Counted from the stretch's first letter, positions 31,986 to 40,680 are shown. The stretch: DNA of 64,000 nt from Actinoplanes sp. N902-109 (GCF_000389965.1 NC_021191.1:559501-623500), one strand, 5' to 3'. Translations and numbers: made by a program. Notes: generated by a model from the letters alone, not told the origin.

Positions 31986-32455
31986 CACTGGGCCCCGGCC
32001 CGCTCGACCGTCACCACGTCGAGGCCGGCGGCGCCGATGCGGTAGCGGGTCATGCTGGTCAGTGCGGGTCCGTAGGAGTGCACGCTGACCGCCGGACGGT
32101 TGGACCGGTTGGTGATGCGGTGGATGTGCCGGGTGCCGAAGCGGCGGCCCGCACCCTCGCCGAGCTCGCGGGCACTGATCCGCGGGGGTGCGCCGGGGGT
32201 CACCGCCACGGTGTCCTCGGTGAGCGTGCCGGAGAAGATCTGGAAGGCGCCCGCCGAGCCGCCGTGGTCGTGCAGGTCGGTGCCCTGCCCGGGCAGCCAG
32301 GTCAGCAGCCACACCTCGTGGTCGCTACCCGCGTGCAACCGGTGGTACCAGCGTTCCCGCGCGTCGAAGCGCGGCGCGACGTCCCAGGCGGTGGGGTCGG
32401 CGGCGAACCGCTGCGCGATGGCGAGGTGGTCGAGGCGGAGGTCGGCGATGGTCAT
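31982..32455 (-). CDS. Cysteine dioxygenase-like cupin protein
   Basis: A 157-residue cupin. The metal-binding residues are in DLHDHGGSAGAFQIFSGTL (H-x-H) and SVHSYGPAL (third His), the pattern of type I cysteine/thiol dioxygenases that oxidise cysteine to its sulfinate. The length is a little under the mammalian enzyme but normal for bacterial ones. The Tyr-Cys crosslink Cys is absent, as in most bacterial members. It is cotranscribed with the rhodanese. A palindrome at 32481-32499 lies in its promoter region. Confidence 0.85.
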   Translation of the reverse strand: MTIADLRLDHLAIAQRFAADPTAWDVAPRFDARERWYHRLHAGSDHEVWLLTWLPGQGTDLHDHGGSAGAFQIFSGTLTEDTVAVTPGAPPRISARELGEGAGRRFGTRHIHRITNRSNRPAVSVHSYGPALTSMTRYRIGAAGLDVVTVERAGAQW

Positions 32456-32480
32456 GGCTGCTCCTCAGTTTGCATACATT

Positions 32481-32499
32481 ACCTATCAAGCATATAGGT
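32481..32499. promoter_or_regulatory. Palindrome before the cysteine-dioxygenase gene
   Basis: ACCTAT-CAAGCAT-ATAGGT, a perfect 6-bp inverted repeat, is 26 bp upstream of the ATG at 32455 within an AT-rich patch, a likely operator or promoter. The rest of the gene-free stretch 32456-32943 shows only one more palindrome (TCGATA...TATCGA, 32736-32756) and no gene I can support. Confidence 0.5.
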
Positions 32500-32943
32500 T
32501 TACCGGCAAGCGTCGGCCCCGGTGGGGCGACGCGCGGAACCGACCCGAAAAGAGTGGAGGCGGGCGCTGTTTGCGCAGATCAGCGCGGACAGCGTGGCGT
32601 CCGCGCTCCGTGCTGCCGGAACGGTGTTCAGCGATCGTGCCTGGGGTGTCGTTCCGCGGGAGCTGAGTTGAAAGAAGCTCCCGGCTTGACGGTTCTTTCG
32701 GTTGACGCTCAGGATCCGAGCCGAGAGCCACAGCATCGATACATAGTGTTTATCGAAACAGCCGGTCCCTCGGCGGATCGGCCTGCGCACTCCACCGTTC
32801 AGGTTGAAAGCTCGCTCGAGCGCAGCCAGATGCATTCAGAGCGTTATATGGTCGGCGTCGCCTGCGAGAGCGGGTGCCGGGGAGCCCCCCGTTCTTCTTC
32901 CCCCGGACCCGTCGACTGCCCCCTGACCAACGAGGACGAACAC

Positions 32944-34029
32944 GTGTCAAACTCCCGCCGTGGCTTGCTCGCCGCCGGCCTGGCCGCAGCCGTGGTCGGT
33001 GCGACCGGTGTCGTGTGGACCCTCAACGCGAACGCCGCCGAGACGCCGGCCGCCCCCGCCGCCCAGCCCGTCACCGAGACCACCGCTGCCGACGACGCTG
33101 TGCCCGTGCCCCCCGCACTGCTGCCCTGGGGCGAGGAACCGCACGACATCACCCGGGGCAGTGCCGGGGCCAGCAGCTCCGCCGTCGCGGCCGCCGGGGC
33201 CGACGCGGCGCCCGCCGACACGAGCGGCGCGACCGAACCGGTCGCCGAGTACGGCCCCAAGGGGCGCAGCTCGAGGAACGGCACCCTCACCCGGGACCAC
33301 ACCGACATCGTGCCGCCCACCCCGCCGGGCACCGACAAGGGCGGCAAGAAGGTGACCGGTGACGTGTACTTCAACTACGCGGTCGGCTCGCAGACCGGCG
33401 ACACCGACGGCACCTGGGCCAACCTGACCATCGCCAAGCCCGAGCTTGCGCAGGGCGACTACCACTCGCTCACCGAGGTCACGGTGCAGACCGTGGACGG
33501 CCGGCAGATCGTCGAGCTGGGCTGGACCGTGGACCGGTCGGTGAACGGCGACGACGACCCGCACATGTTCGTGTACTACTGGAAGGACAAGGTGCCCACC
33601 TGCTACAACGCGTGTGGGTACAAGCAGTTCAGCCCGAACGTCAAGCCCGGTGACACGCTGCCGGTCGGGGTGCAGAAGCGCTTCGGCATTCAGCACACCG
33701 ATGACAAATGGTGGATCGCGTACGACTCGGAGTACATCGGCTACTTCCCGGACAGCCTGTGGAACGGCACCTACACCCGGGGCGGCCTGAGCCAGTGGTT
33801 CGGCGAGGTCGCCTCCCCGAGCGAGTCGTCCTGCACGGACATGGGCAACGGGGAGCCGGCCAGCGAGGGCAACGCCGCCCGGGTCGGCAGCATCTCGATG
33901 ACCAACGGCCCCGAGCCGAAGGCCACCGTACGAGCCTCCAACAGTGCGCTGTACAGCATCGACCTGCGCAGCGACCGCACGTTCCGCTACGGCGGCCAGG
34001 GCTCCGGCGACTGCACGCCACCCGCATGA
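32944..34029 (+). CDS. Secreted neprosin-family protein (glutamic prolyl endopeptidase type)
   Basis: A 361-residue exported protein. A signal peptide with a twin-arginine-like start (SNSRRGLLAAG) ends near NANAA at about residue 31; a ~100-residue Ala/Thr/Pro-rich region follows. The C-terminal ~230 residues match the neprosin domain: VELGWTVDRSVNGDD, HMFVYYWKD, CYNACGYKQFSPNV, WWIAYDSEYIGYFPDSLW and GLSQWFGEVASP. The two Glu corresponding to the catalytic pair known from plant neprosin are present (VELGW and FGEV). It may cleave after proline. GTG 32944 is preceded by GAGGAC. A 17-bp hairpin follows the stop. Confidence 0.82.
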   Translation: MSNSRRGLLAAGLAAAVVGATGVVWTLNANAAETPAAPAAQPVTETTAADDAVPVPPALLPWGEEPHDITRGSAGASSSAVAAAGADAAPADTSGATEPVAEYGPKGRSSRNGTLTRDHTDIVPPTPPGTDKGGKKVTGDVYFNYAVGSQTGDTDGTWANLTIAKPELAQGDYHSLTEVTVQTVDGRQIVELGWTVDRSVNGDDDPHMFVYYWKDKVPTCYNACGYKQFSPNVKPGDTLPVGVQKRFGIQHTDDKWWIAYDSEYIGYFPDSLWNGTYTRGGLSQWFGEVASPSESSCTDMGNGEPASEGNAARVGSISMTNGPEPKATVRASNSALYSIDLRSDRTFRYGGQGSGDCTPPA

Positions 34030-34033
34030 CGAA

Positions 34034-34072
34034 CGAACGCCCGGCTCCTTCTTTCAAGGAGCCGGGCGTTCG
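34034..34072 (+). terminator. Hairpin terminator after the neprosin-like gene
   Basis: A perfect 17-bp stem, CGAACGCCCGGCTCCTT and its complement, with a 5-nt loop, begins 4 bp after the stop. Confidence 0.85.
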
Positions 34073-34075
34073 CGG

Positions 34076-34104
34076 TGAACCAGTCGCTCGCTGCCGGTGT
34101 ATAG
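34076..34104 (+). promoter_or_regulatory. Possible ECF-type promoter of the second sigma gene
   Basis: TGAACC (34076-34081), 17 bp, GTATAG (34099-34104), 28 bp before the sigma start, directly after the upstream terminator. The GAAC-type -35 is common for ECF promoters, suggesting autoregulation. Confidence 0.4.
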
Positions 34105-34132
34105 CCTGGCGGACCAGCGACAGGAGGCGGCG

Positions 34133-34654
34133 ATGCGGCGACGGGTGAAACCCGACGAGGAGTTGATGACCGCCCTCTACACCGAGCACTACGGGATCCT
34201 GCTCAACTTCATCACCAGGTACGTGCACGACCGGCACCGCGCCGAGGACCTGGTGCAGGAAACCCTGCTGCGGGCCTGGCGGCACATCGACCACCTCGAC
34301 CCGGATCCCGGGCGCATCCGCTCCTACCTGCTCACGATTGCCCGCAACGTGGTCACCAACGCCTGGCGGGCCGAGCAGCGCCGCCCACACCTCGTCGCCG
34401 ACGACGCCGCGGTCGAGGCGGCACCCTCCGCCGACAACGTCGACCAGCTGGTCGAGGGCTGGCTCGTGGCCGAGGCCCTGGAACGGCTCTCCGACGATCA
34501 CCGCGCGGTCGTGCGGGCGATGTACTACGACGGCCGCAGCGTCGCCGAGGCGGCCCGCGAGCTGTCGGTGCCCGAAGGCACGGTCAAGTCGCGGGCGTTC
34601 TACGCCGTCCGGGCGTTGCGCCAGGTCTTCGAGGAGATGGGGGTGCTGCGATGA
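34133..34654 (+). CDS. ECF RNA polymerase sigma factor
   Basis: A 173-residue sigma factor. Region 2 is YTEHYGILLNFITRYVHDRH with AEDLVQETLLRAWRHIDHL; region 4 is LSDDHRAVVRAMYYDGRSVA through PEGTVKSRAFYAVRALRQV. ATG 34133 is preceded by CAGGAGG. The stop overlaps the anti-sigma start (ATGA). It resembles the sigma at 27991 in both regions and in gene layout, but is not a recent copy. Confidence 0.93.
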   Translation: MRRRVKPDEELMTALYTEHYGILLNFITRYVHDRHRAEDLVQETLLRAWRHIDHLDPDPGRIRSYLLTIARNVVTNAWRAEQRRPHLVADDAAVEAAPSADNVDQLVEGWLVAEALERLSDDHRAVVRAMYYDGRSVAEAARELSVPEGTVKSRAFYAVRALRQVFEEMGVLR

Positions 34655-35358
34655 GCGTTGATCACGACGAGCTGCGGCGCCTGCTCGGTGGCTATCTGCT
34701 CGGCGGTCTCGACGACGGCGACTCCGACCGGCTCGACGCGCACCTGCTGACCTGCGACGCATGCCGGGCCGAGCTGGACCGGCTCGCCGCGGTGCCGGAG
34801 CTGCTGCGCGCCCTGCCGCGGGCCCAGGGGCCGGCCACGATCGCCCCCGGCGCCCGCCCCAGCCAGGTGCGGATCGAGGGCCTGCTCAGCAGGATGCGCT
34901 CGGAGAACGCCCGGGAACGGCGCCGGCTGCTGGTCCGGCGGCTGGCGGTGGCAGCGGCGGTGCTGCTCGTCGCGGCCGTCTCGGGCAGCCTGGTGCTCAA
35001 CCGCGAGCGCTCGGACCCGCCCGCCCGGCCGCAGGCGGCGCCCAGCCAGTCGCAGCCTCGGGTGGTGGCGTCGTTCGAGGCCGCGGCCGGCAGCGGGCTG
35101 ACCGGCGAGGCGGTGCTCACCGGCAAGACCTGGGGGGTCGAGGTGAATCTGACCATGCACCAGCTGGCCGGCGAGGGCCCGTTCGTGTGCCAGGTGCGCA
35201 CCGGCGGCGGGCGCAGTGAGCAGGCAGCGATCTGGGGTCCGACGCCCTCCGGCAACGCGAAGGTCACCGGGGCCAGCTCGATCCAGCTGCCCAACGTCAG
35301 CATCGTCGCGGTCACCGACACCGCCGGCCACGTCCTCGGCACCGCCCGCCTCAACTGA
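34651..35358 (+). CDS. Membrane anti-sigma factor (zinc-finger type)
   Basis: A 235-residue protein with H-x3-C-x2-C (DAHLLTCDACRAEL) in the N-terminal domain, one transmembrane helix near residues 108-125 (LAVAAAVLLVAAVSGSLVL) and an outside domain of about 105 residues. It should hold the sigma factor encoded upstream inactive until a signal. It starts within the sigma stop codon (4-nt overlap). The layout matches the pair at 27991-29243. Confidence 0.9.
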   Translation: MSVDHDELRRLLGGYLLGGLDDGDSDRLDAHLLTCDACRAELDRLAAVPELLRALPRAQGPATIAPGARPSQVRIEGLLSRMRSENARERRRLLVRRLAVAAAVLLVAAVSGSLVLNRERSDPPARPQAAPSQSQPRVVASFEAAAGSGLTGEAVLTGKTWGVEVNLTMHQLAGEGPFVCQVRTGGGRSEQAAIWGPTPSGNAKVTGASSIQLPNVSIVAVTDTAGHVLGTARLN

Positions 35359-35397
35359 CGCGCGTGCCGATCCGGCAGAGCTGGTCGCGCCCGTGCG

Positions 35398-35796
35398 TCA
35401 GCCGGCGCCGTAGAGCTTGTCGCGCTGGGCCTGGGGGAGGGAACAGGCGGCGGTGCCGCCGGGCAGCAGGTGCCGGTGGTCGGCGACCCAGTGGTAGGCC
35501 GGCCAGGCGAGCCAGCCCACCGGCTTGAGTTGCAGCGCGCGGCCCGGCAGTTGCCAGAGCCGGCCCGCGTCGCGCAGCAGCAGGGCGATGGCGTCCGGGC
35601 CGGAGGCCACCGTGCCGTCCTCGCCCACCCACTGCACCGCCGCCTCGACCTGCTCGAGAGACAGGCCGAGGGCGGCCAGGTCGGCGAACTGCCAGGGGAT
35701 CACGGTCGCCCGGGACGGGATGCGGCGCTCGATGAACTCGGCACACGACGAGCAGAACGAGCAGTCACCGTCGTAGACGAACGTGGGTCCAGGCAT
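35398..35796 (-). CDS. DCC-family thiol-disulfide oxidoreductase-like protein (DUF393)
   Basis: A 132-residue protein with the family start motif YDGDCSFCSSCAEFIERR. The two Cys pairs (C-x2-C and C-x2-C) suggest thiol redox chemistry; substrates of DCC proteins are not established. It starts 9 nt after the stop of the sugar-permease gene and so is probably the last gene of that operon, which is an unexpected partner. Confidence 0.85.
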   Translation of the reverse strand: MPGPTFVYDGDCSFCSSCAEFIERRIPSRATVIPWQFADLAALGLSLEQVEAAVQWVGEDGTVASGPDAIALLLRDAGRLWQLPGRALQLKPVGWLAWPAYHWVADHRHLLPGGTAACSLPQAQRDKLYGAG

Positions 35797-35805
35797 GGAT
35801 CTATC

Positions 35806-36822
35806 TTAGGTACGGCCGCGCCGCAGCCGGACCAGGTAGGTCTGCGCGACGACGACCACGGCCAGGAACGCGCCGCTGATCACCTGCTGATAGCTGCTGG
35901 GCACGTTGCCCACCTGGTTGATCATGTTCTGGATCACGCCGAGCAGCAGCACGCCGGCGATGGTGCCGGCCAGCGTGCCCGCACCACCGGTCAGCAGGGT
36001 GCCGCCGATCACCACGGCGGCGATGGCGTCGAGCTCCATGCCGGTGCCCAGGACGGTGACGCCGGAGCCCAGCTTGGCCGCGTTGATCGCCCCGGCCAGC
36101 CCGGCGAGCAGGCCGGACATGACGTAGACCCAGACCTTGGTGCGGCGTACCGCGACCCCCATCAGGCTGGCGGCGTCCTCCGAGCCGCCGACGGCGTACA
36201 CCGCGTGCCCGAACCGGGTGCGCGACAGCAGCACCATGCCCAGCACGAACAGCACCGCCACCAGCCACACCGGGTAGCCGATCTTGAGGAACGAGCCGGT
36301 GCCGAAGCTGCGGAAGGCGTCGTTCTGGACCAGGTAGGTGGTCGAGCCCTCGGAGCTGAGCGCGCGCATCAGCCCGCGGGCGCCCAGCAGCGCCGCCAGG
36401 GTGACGATGAAGGGCGCCATCCGGGTGTACGCGATGAGCACCCCGTTGACCACCCCGATCAGCCCGCACACCAGCAGCGGCACGAGGAAGGCCGCGAGCA
36501 GCCCCCACCGCGATGCGTAGGCCGCGACCACCCCGCCCAGCACGTAGAGCGAACCCACCGACAGGTCGATGCCGCCGGTCAGGATCACGAACGTCATGCC
36601 CAGCGCGATGAGGGCGGGCGGGGCCGCCGTCACCAGAATGGTCGCCGTGTTGTCGTAGCTGCGGAAGTTGGGGAACGCCGCCGCCGCGACGATCACGACG
36701 ACGACCAGCACCGCGAGGGCGCCCTGCCGCTGCACCAGGCCGATGATCCGGTCGGTGCGCTCGGCCCTGCGCTCGTCGGCGGCGATGACCGCGGGTGGCG
36801 CCACGATTGTCTCCTGGCTCAC
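35806..36822 (-). CDS. yjfF: Sugar ABC transporter permease (YjfF-like)
   Basis: A 338-residue permease of the ribose/galactofuranose (BPD_transp_2) class with about eight to ten membrane helices. TGGIDLSVGSLYVLGGVVAA and GTLLTGGAGTLAGTIAG are the family signatures. GTG 36822 has GAGAGGAAGAG upstream and overlaps the stop of the preceding permease gene by 4 nt. Order SBP-ATPase-permease-permease equals E. coli ytfQ-ytfR-ytfT-yjfF, so I use those names; the actual sugar may differ from galactofuranose. Confidence 0.85.
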   Translation of the reverse strand: MSQETIVAPPAVIAADERRAERTDRIIGLVQRQGALAVLVVVVIVAAAAFPNFRSYDNTATILVTAAPPALIALGMTFVILTGGIDLSVGSLYVLGGVVAAYASRWGLLAAFLVPLLVCGLIGVVNGVLIAYTRMAPFIVTLAALLGARGLMRALSSEGSTTYLVQNDAFRSFGTGSFLKIGYPVWLVAVLFVLGMVLLSRTRFGHAVYAVGGSEDAASLMGVAVRRTKVWVYVMSGLLAGLAGAINAAKLGSGVTVLGTGMELDAIAAVVIGGTLLTGGAGTLAGTIAGVLLLGVIQNMINQVGNVPSSYQQVISGAFLAVVVVAQTYLVRLRRGRT

Positions 36823-37784
36823 CGGCTCTTCCTCTCTCGGGCGACGTAGACGGCGACGAGGATGATCACGGCCTGCACCATCTCGGTCGTGGACGGCTGC
36901 AGGTTGTGCTTGATCATGGTGGCGACCACGAGCTGCATCAGCAGCGCCCCGGCCACCGTGCCCAGCACCCGCACCTTGCCGCCGGTGAGCGGGGTGCCGC
37001 CGACCACCACGGCGGTGATCGCGGACAGCTCGATCAGCAGGCCCACCGACGAGGCGTCGCTGGACTGGATGCGGGCCACCGCGAGCAGGCCGGCGATCGA
37101 CGCGAGCACCGAGCAGGCGATGTAGACCGTGGTCAGCACCCGCTTGACCGGGACACCGGCCAGGTCCGCGGCGGGCCGGTTGTCCCCGATGGCCAGCAGC
37201 CGCCGGCCGAACACCGTGCGCCGCACGATGAACGCGACCACGAGCACCAGCAGCGCGGCGATCCACACCGGCATCGGCAGTCCGGCCATCGAGCCCGAGC
37301 CGAGGCTGATGAAGTCCTCGTTGCGGACGTCCTTGAGCTGACCACCGGTGATGACCAGGGCCAGCCCGCGACCGCCGACGAACAGGGCGAGGGTGGCCAC
37401 GATCGGCTGCAACCCCACCCGGGCCACGAGTGTGCCGTTGATCAGGCCGACCACCACGCCGGCGAGCAGCGAGACCAGGATCGCGGCGATGACGCCGTAC
37501 CCGAGATAAAGCGGGATGAGCGCGGCGGCCAGGGCCATCACCGAGCCCACCGAGAGGTCGATGCCCTCGGTGCCGATGACCAGGGCCATGCCCAGCGCCA
37601 CGATGACGACCGGGGCGACCTGGACGAGCTGGATACGCAGGTTGCTCCAGGCCAGGAAGTGGGGGGTGAACGCGACGTTGTAGAGCACCAGCAGGGCGAT
37701 CGCGACGTAGACGCCGTACGCCGGCAGCCAGGCCCGTAGCTTCGCGGTGCTGAACGTGGGCGCGGTGGCCTCAGCTGTGGTCAT
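36819..37784 (-). CDS. ytfT: Sugar ABC transporter permease (YtfT-like)
   Basis: A 321-residue BPD_transp_2 permease. GTEGIDLSVGSVMALAAAL and GGTPLTGGKVRVLGTVAGAL mark the family, and the N-terminus is short and soluble. ATG 37784 lies inside the end of the ATPase gene (14-nt overlap). It pairs with the second permease to form a heterodimeric channel. Confidence 0.87.
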   Translation of the reverse strand: MTTAEATAPTFSTAKLRAWLPAYGVYVAIALLVLYNVAFTPHFLAWSNLRIQLVQVAPVVIVALGMALVIGTEGIDLSVGSVMALAAALIPLYLGYGVIAAILVSLLAGVVVGLINGTLVARVGLQPIVATLALFVGGRGLALVITGGQLKDVRNEDFISLGSGSMAGLPMPVWIAALLVLVVAFIVRRTVFGRRLLAIGDNRPAADLAGVPVKRVLTTVYIACSVLASIAGLLAVARIQSSDASSVGLLIELSAITAVVVGGTPLTGGKVRVLGTVAGALLMQLVVATMIKHNLQPSTTEMVQAVIILVAVYVARERKSR

Positions 37785-39309
37785 GGCGTTCCTCCTTCAC
37801 CGCGGCGGCCGCGATGGTCTCCAGCAGCGCCTCGGCGGTCACGTCGGTGCCGCGCAGCTCGCCGACGACGGCACCGTCACGCAGCACCACCACCCGGTCC
37901 GAGCCCTCCACCAGTTCCTCCGCGTCCGACGAGACCAGCACGACGCCGAGCCCGTCGGCCGCCAGCTCGTCGATCAGCGCCTGCACCTCGGCCTTGGCGC
38001 CGACGTCGATGCCGCGGGTGGGTTCGTCCAGGAGCAGCACCTTGGGCTGGGTGGCGAGCAGCCGGGCCAGCAGCACCTTCTGCTGGTTGCCGCCGGACAG
38101 GTCGCCGACGCGCTGGTCCGGCCCGGAGGCCTTGATCCGCAACCGGGTCATGTACTGGTCCACGATCTTGTCGATCTTGCGGTCCGACACGAGTCCGAGC
38201 GTCGACGTGCGCGGCAGCACGGCGAGTGCGATGTTCTCCCGGATCGACAGGCCGGGCACGATGCCCTCGGCCTTGCGGTCCTCCGGCTGTACGGCGATCC
38301 CGGCGCGCATGGCCTTCACCGTGGTCGGCTTCTTGAGGTGCGTACCGTCGACCTCGATCTCGCCCTCGTCGATCGGGTAGGCGCCGCCGATCGCCTTGAT
38401 CGTCTCGCTGCGCCCGGCACCGAGCAGCCCGCCCAGCCCGACGACCTCACCGGGGCGCACGGCGAAGCCGATGTCGTGCAGCTTGTGCCGGCTGCTCAGC
38501 CCGGTCACCTTGAGGATCGGGGCGGCGTCGGCGGCCTCGGAGGAGCCCTCGCCGAAGCCGGTGAACCCCTCCCGGCGTACGGCGGTCATGTCGCGCCCGA
38601 GCATCAGCGAGACGAGCTTGATGCGTTCCAGGTCGGCCAGCTTGCCGGTGTGCACCAGCTTGCCGTCGCGCAGGATCGTGACCGCGTCGCAGATCTGGTA
38701 GAGCTCATCGAGGCGGTGGCTGACGTACACGATGCCGATGCCGCGCGAGTGCAGATCGCGGATCACGCCGAACAGCGTCTCCACCTCGCGCGGCTCCAGC
38801 GACGAGGTCGGCTCGTCCATGACGACCACCCGGGCATCGACCATGACCGCGCGGGCCAGCGCGACCATCTGCTGCGCGCCGAGCGCCATCGTGCCCAGCG
38901 GGCGGCGTACGTCCGTGGTGACGCCGTAGCGCAGCAGGATCTCATGCGCCTCGCGGACCATCCGCTTCTCGTCGACCAGGCCGAGCCTGGTGCGCGGCTC
39001 CCGGCCGAGGAACAGGTTGTGCGCCACGCTCATCAGCGGGACGAGGTTGACCTCCTGGTAGATCGTGGAGATCCCGGCCTGCTGGGCGTCCATCGGGGTG
39101 GCGAACCGGGCCGCCTCGTCGCGGTAGCGCAGTTCACCGCCGTCCGGCTGGTAGACCCCGGTGAGAATCTTGATGAGCGTGGACTTGCCGGCGCCGTTCT
39201 CGCCGACCAGGGCGTGCACCTCGCCCGGCTGGAGCGTGAAGGAGACCCCGTCGAGTGCCCGTACCCCCGGGAAAGTTTTGCTGACGTCGACGACCTCGAG
39301 TAAGGGCAT
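37771..39309 (-). CDS. ytfR: Sugar ABC transporter, duplicated ATPase (YtfR/RbsA-like)
   Basis: A 512-residue protein with two ABC domains. The first has Walker A GENGAGKST, Walker B VVVMDEPTSSLE and a changed signature LGAQQMVALARAV in place of LSxGQ. The second has a degenerate Walker A (GLLGAGRSE), signature LSGGNQQKVLLARLL and Walker B KVLLLDEPTRGID. This is the RbsA/YtfR plan with one effective hydrolytic site. ATG 39309 is preceded by AAGGAGG. The upstream 198-bp gap to the binding-protein gene holds a LacI-type palindrome. Confidence 0.92.
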   Translation of the reverse strand: MPLLEVVDVSKTFPGVRALDGVSFTLQPGEVHALVGENGAGKSTLIKILTGVYQPDGGELRYRDEAARFATPMDAQQAGISTIYQEVNLVPLMSVAHNLFLGREPRTRLGLVDEKRMVREAHEILLRYGVTTDVRRPLGTMALGAQQMVALARAVMVDARVVVMDEPTSSLEPREVETLFGVIRDLHSRGIGIVYVSHRLDELYQICDAVTILRDGKLVHTGKLADLERIKLVSLMLGRDMTAVRREGFTGFGEGSSEAADAAPILKVTGLSSRHKLHDIGFAVRPGEVVGLGGLLGAGRSETIKAIGGAYPIDEGEIEVDGTHLKKPTTVKAMRAGIAVQPEDRKAEGIVPGLSIRENIALAVLPRTSTLGLVSDRKIDKIVDQYMTRLRIKASGPDQRVGDLSGGNQQKVLLARLLATQPKVLLLDEPTRGIDVGAKAEVQALIDELAADGLGVVLVSSDAEELVEGSDRVVVLRDGAVVGELRGTDVTAEALLETIAAAAVKEERHDHS

Positions 39310-39421
39310 GATCCTCCTTAGCGGTGCGGGCCGGGCGTCGCCGCCCGGTCCGCCGTTCGCGTCACCCCAGAGGGGTGGCGATGTTCCAAGTGGCGTTGCG
39401 GCTTGCCGGTCCGCTAGCTGC

Positions 39422-39435
39422 TGAGAGCGCTCTCA
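39422..39435. promoter_or_regulatory. LacI-family operator
   Basis: TGAGAGCGCTCTCA, a perfect 14-bp palindrome with the central CG typical of LacI/GalR operators, lies between the binding-protein and ATPase genes. A 12/14 match overlaps the start of the binding-protein gene (40582-40595). Confidence 0.7.
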
Positions 39436-39507
39436 CTCGGGCCCGGGACAAGGATCTCCTCGCCCGGCGTCCGGCCGACCGGTAGGGGGAACACGTAGTC
39501 ACCCATC

Positions 39508-40596
39508 TCAGTACGCGCTGTTGACGTCCGTTTTGGCGTTGCTCTCGTCGTACTCGCGGTCGCTGATGATGATGTCCTCGGGGATCGGCTCACCGTTGTA
39601 GAACTTGGTGGCCGTCTGGAACGCCAGCGGGCCGAAACGCGGGTTGCTCTCGATCACGGCGTTGATCCAGCCGTCGACGATGCCCTGCACCGCACCCTTC
39701 GTACCGTCGATCGTGACGATCTTGACGTCGCCCTTCTGCTTGCCGGCGCCCTTGAGCGCGACCTCGGCACCGAGGGCCATCTCGTCGTTCTCGGCGTAGA
39801 TGCCATTGATGTCCGAGTTGGACTGGAGCAACTGCTCGGTGACCTTCTGGCCCTCCTCGCGGGAGAACTGGCCGGTCTGCTCGAACGTGATCTTGATGTC
39901 CGGCGCGACCTTGGCGATCTGGTCCTTGAAGCCCTTGGTGCGCAGCGTCGTCACGTTGTTGCCGGGTGCGCCGAGCAGGATCGCGACCGAGCCCTTGTTG
40001 CCCATCGCCGCGGCCATCTTGTCGGCGGCGCGCTGGCCCTGCTTCTCGAAGTCCGACCCGATGAACGTCAGGTAGTCGGTGCAGGAGGTGGCGTTGATCT
40101 TACGGTCGATGGTGATGATCGGGATCTTCTTGGCCGAGGCCTTGGCGAACACCGAGTCCCAGCCGTCGGAGTTGAGCGGCGCGATGACCAGCAGCTGCAC
40201 GCCCGAGTCGATCATCTGCTCGACGTCGCTGATCTGCTTGTTGAACTGCGAGTTCGCGTTCGTGGTCTGCAGGTTGCCGGCCGGGATGCCGAGCTTGGCC
40301 GCCTCGTCCTTGATCGACTGGGTCTCGGCGATGCGGAACGGGTTGGCCTCCTTCTCGGACTGCGAGAAGCCGATCTTCGCGGTCTTGAGGTCGATCTTCT
40401 GACCGCCGAACTGGTCCAGTGTGCAGGACTTCGCGCCGGGAGCCGCCGACTGGACGACCTGGGCGCCCGCCGAGGCGTTGCCGCCGCCCGACGCGGCCGG
40501 CGTGTCGCTGTCCTCCGATTTGGCGCAGGCGCTGACGACCAGCAGCGTGGCGCCGAGGGTGATGATCGCGGGACGTAACCGGGAAAGCGCTCTCAT
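39508..40596 (-). CDS. ytfQ: Sugar-binding lipoprotein of ABC transporter (YtfQ-like)
   Basis: A 362-residue periplasmic-binding-type protein with signal sequence and lipobox VVSAC (Cys about residue 24). The body matches pentose/galactofuranose binders: IGFSQSEKEANPFRIAET, a segment with DSGVQLLVIAPLNSDGWD, TIDRKINA, the FEQTGQFSREEGQKVTEQLL segment, YAENDEMALGAEVAL and TIDGTKGAVQGIVDG. It delivers sugar to the two permeases. ATG 40596 follows AAGGAG. A LacI-like operator covers the first codons. Confidence 0.9.
   Translation of the reverse strand: MRALSRLRPAIITLGATLLVVSACAKSEDSDTPAASGGGNASAGAQVVQSAAPGAKSCTLDQFGGQKIDLKTAKIGFSQSEKEANPFRIAETQSIKDEAAKLGIPAGNLQTTNANSQFNKQISDVEQMIDSGVQLLVIAPLNSDGWDSVFAKASAKKIPIITIDRKINATSCTDYLTFIGSDFEKQGQRAADKMAAAMGNKGSVAILLGAPGNNVTTLRTKGFKDQIAKVAPDIKITFEQTGQFSREEGQKVTEQLLQSNSDINGIYAENDEMALGAEVALKGAGKQKGDVKIVTIDGTKGAVQGIVDGWINAVIESNPRFGPLAFQTATKFYNGEPIPEDIIISDREYDESNAKTDVNSAY
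40582..40595 (-). promoter_or_regulatory. LacI-type operator overlapping the start codon of ytfQ
   Basis: Minus strand TGAGAGCGCTTTCC starts within the ATG and differs at 2 of 14 positions from the palindrome at 39422-39435. A repressor here would block early elongation. No lacI gene is in the window next to it. Confidence 0.5.
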
Positions 40597-40680
40597 ATCG
40601 GAGGCTCCTTAGTGGTGGTGGCGAATCGGGGCAGGTGTCATCGCCGGAGGCGACATCGACGAGTAACCATCCCGAAACAC

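Noticed and set aside
35806..37266. A 486-codon frame reading through both permease genes
   Set aside because: The N-terminal part is out of frame with the YtfT-like gene; the true YjfF-like start is GTG 36822.
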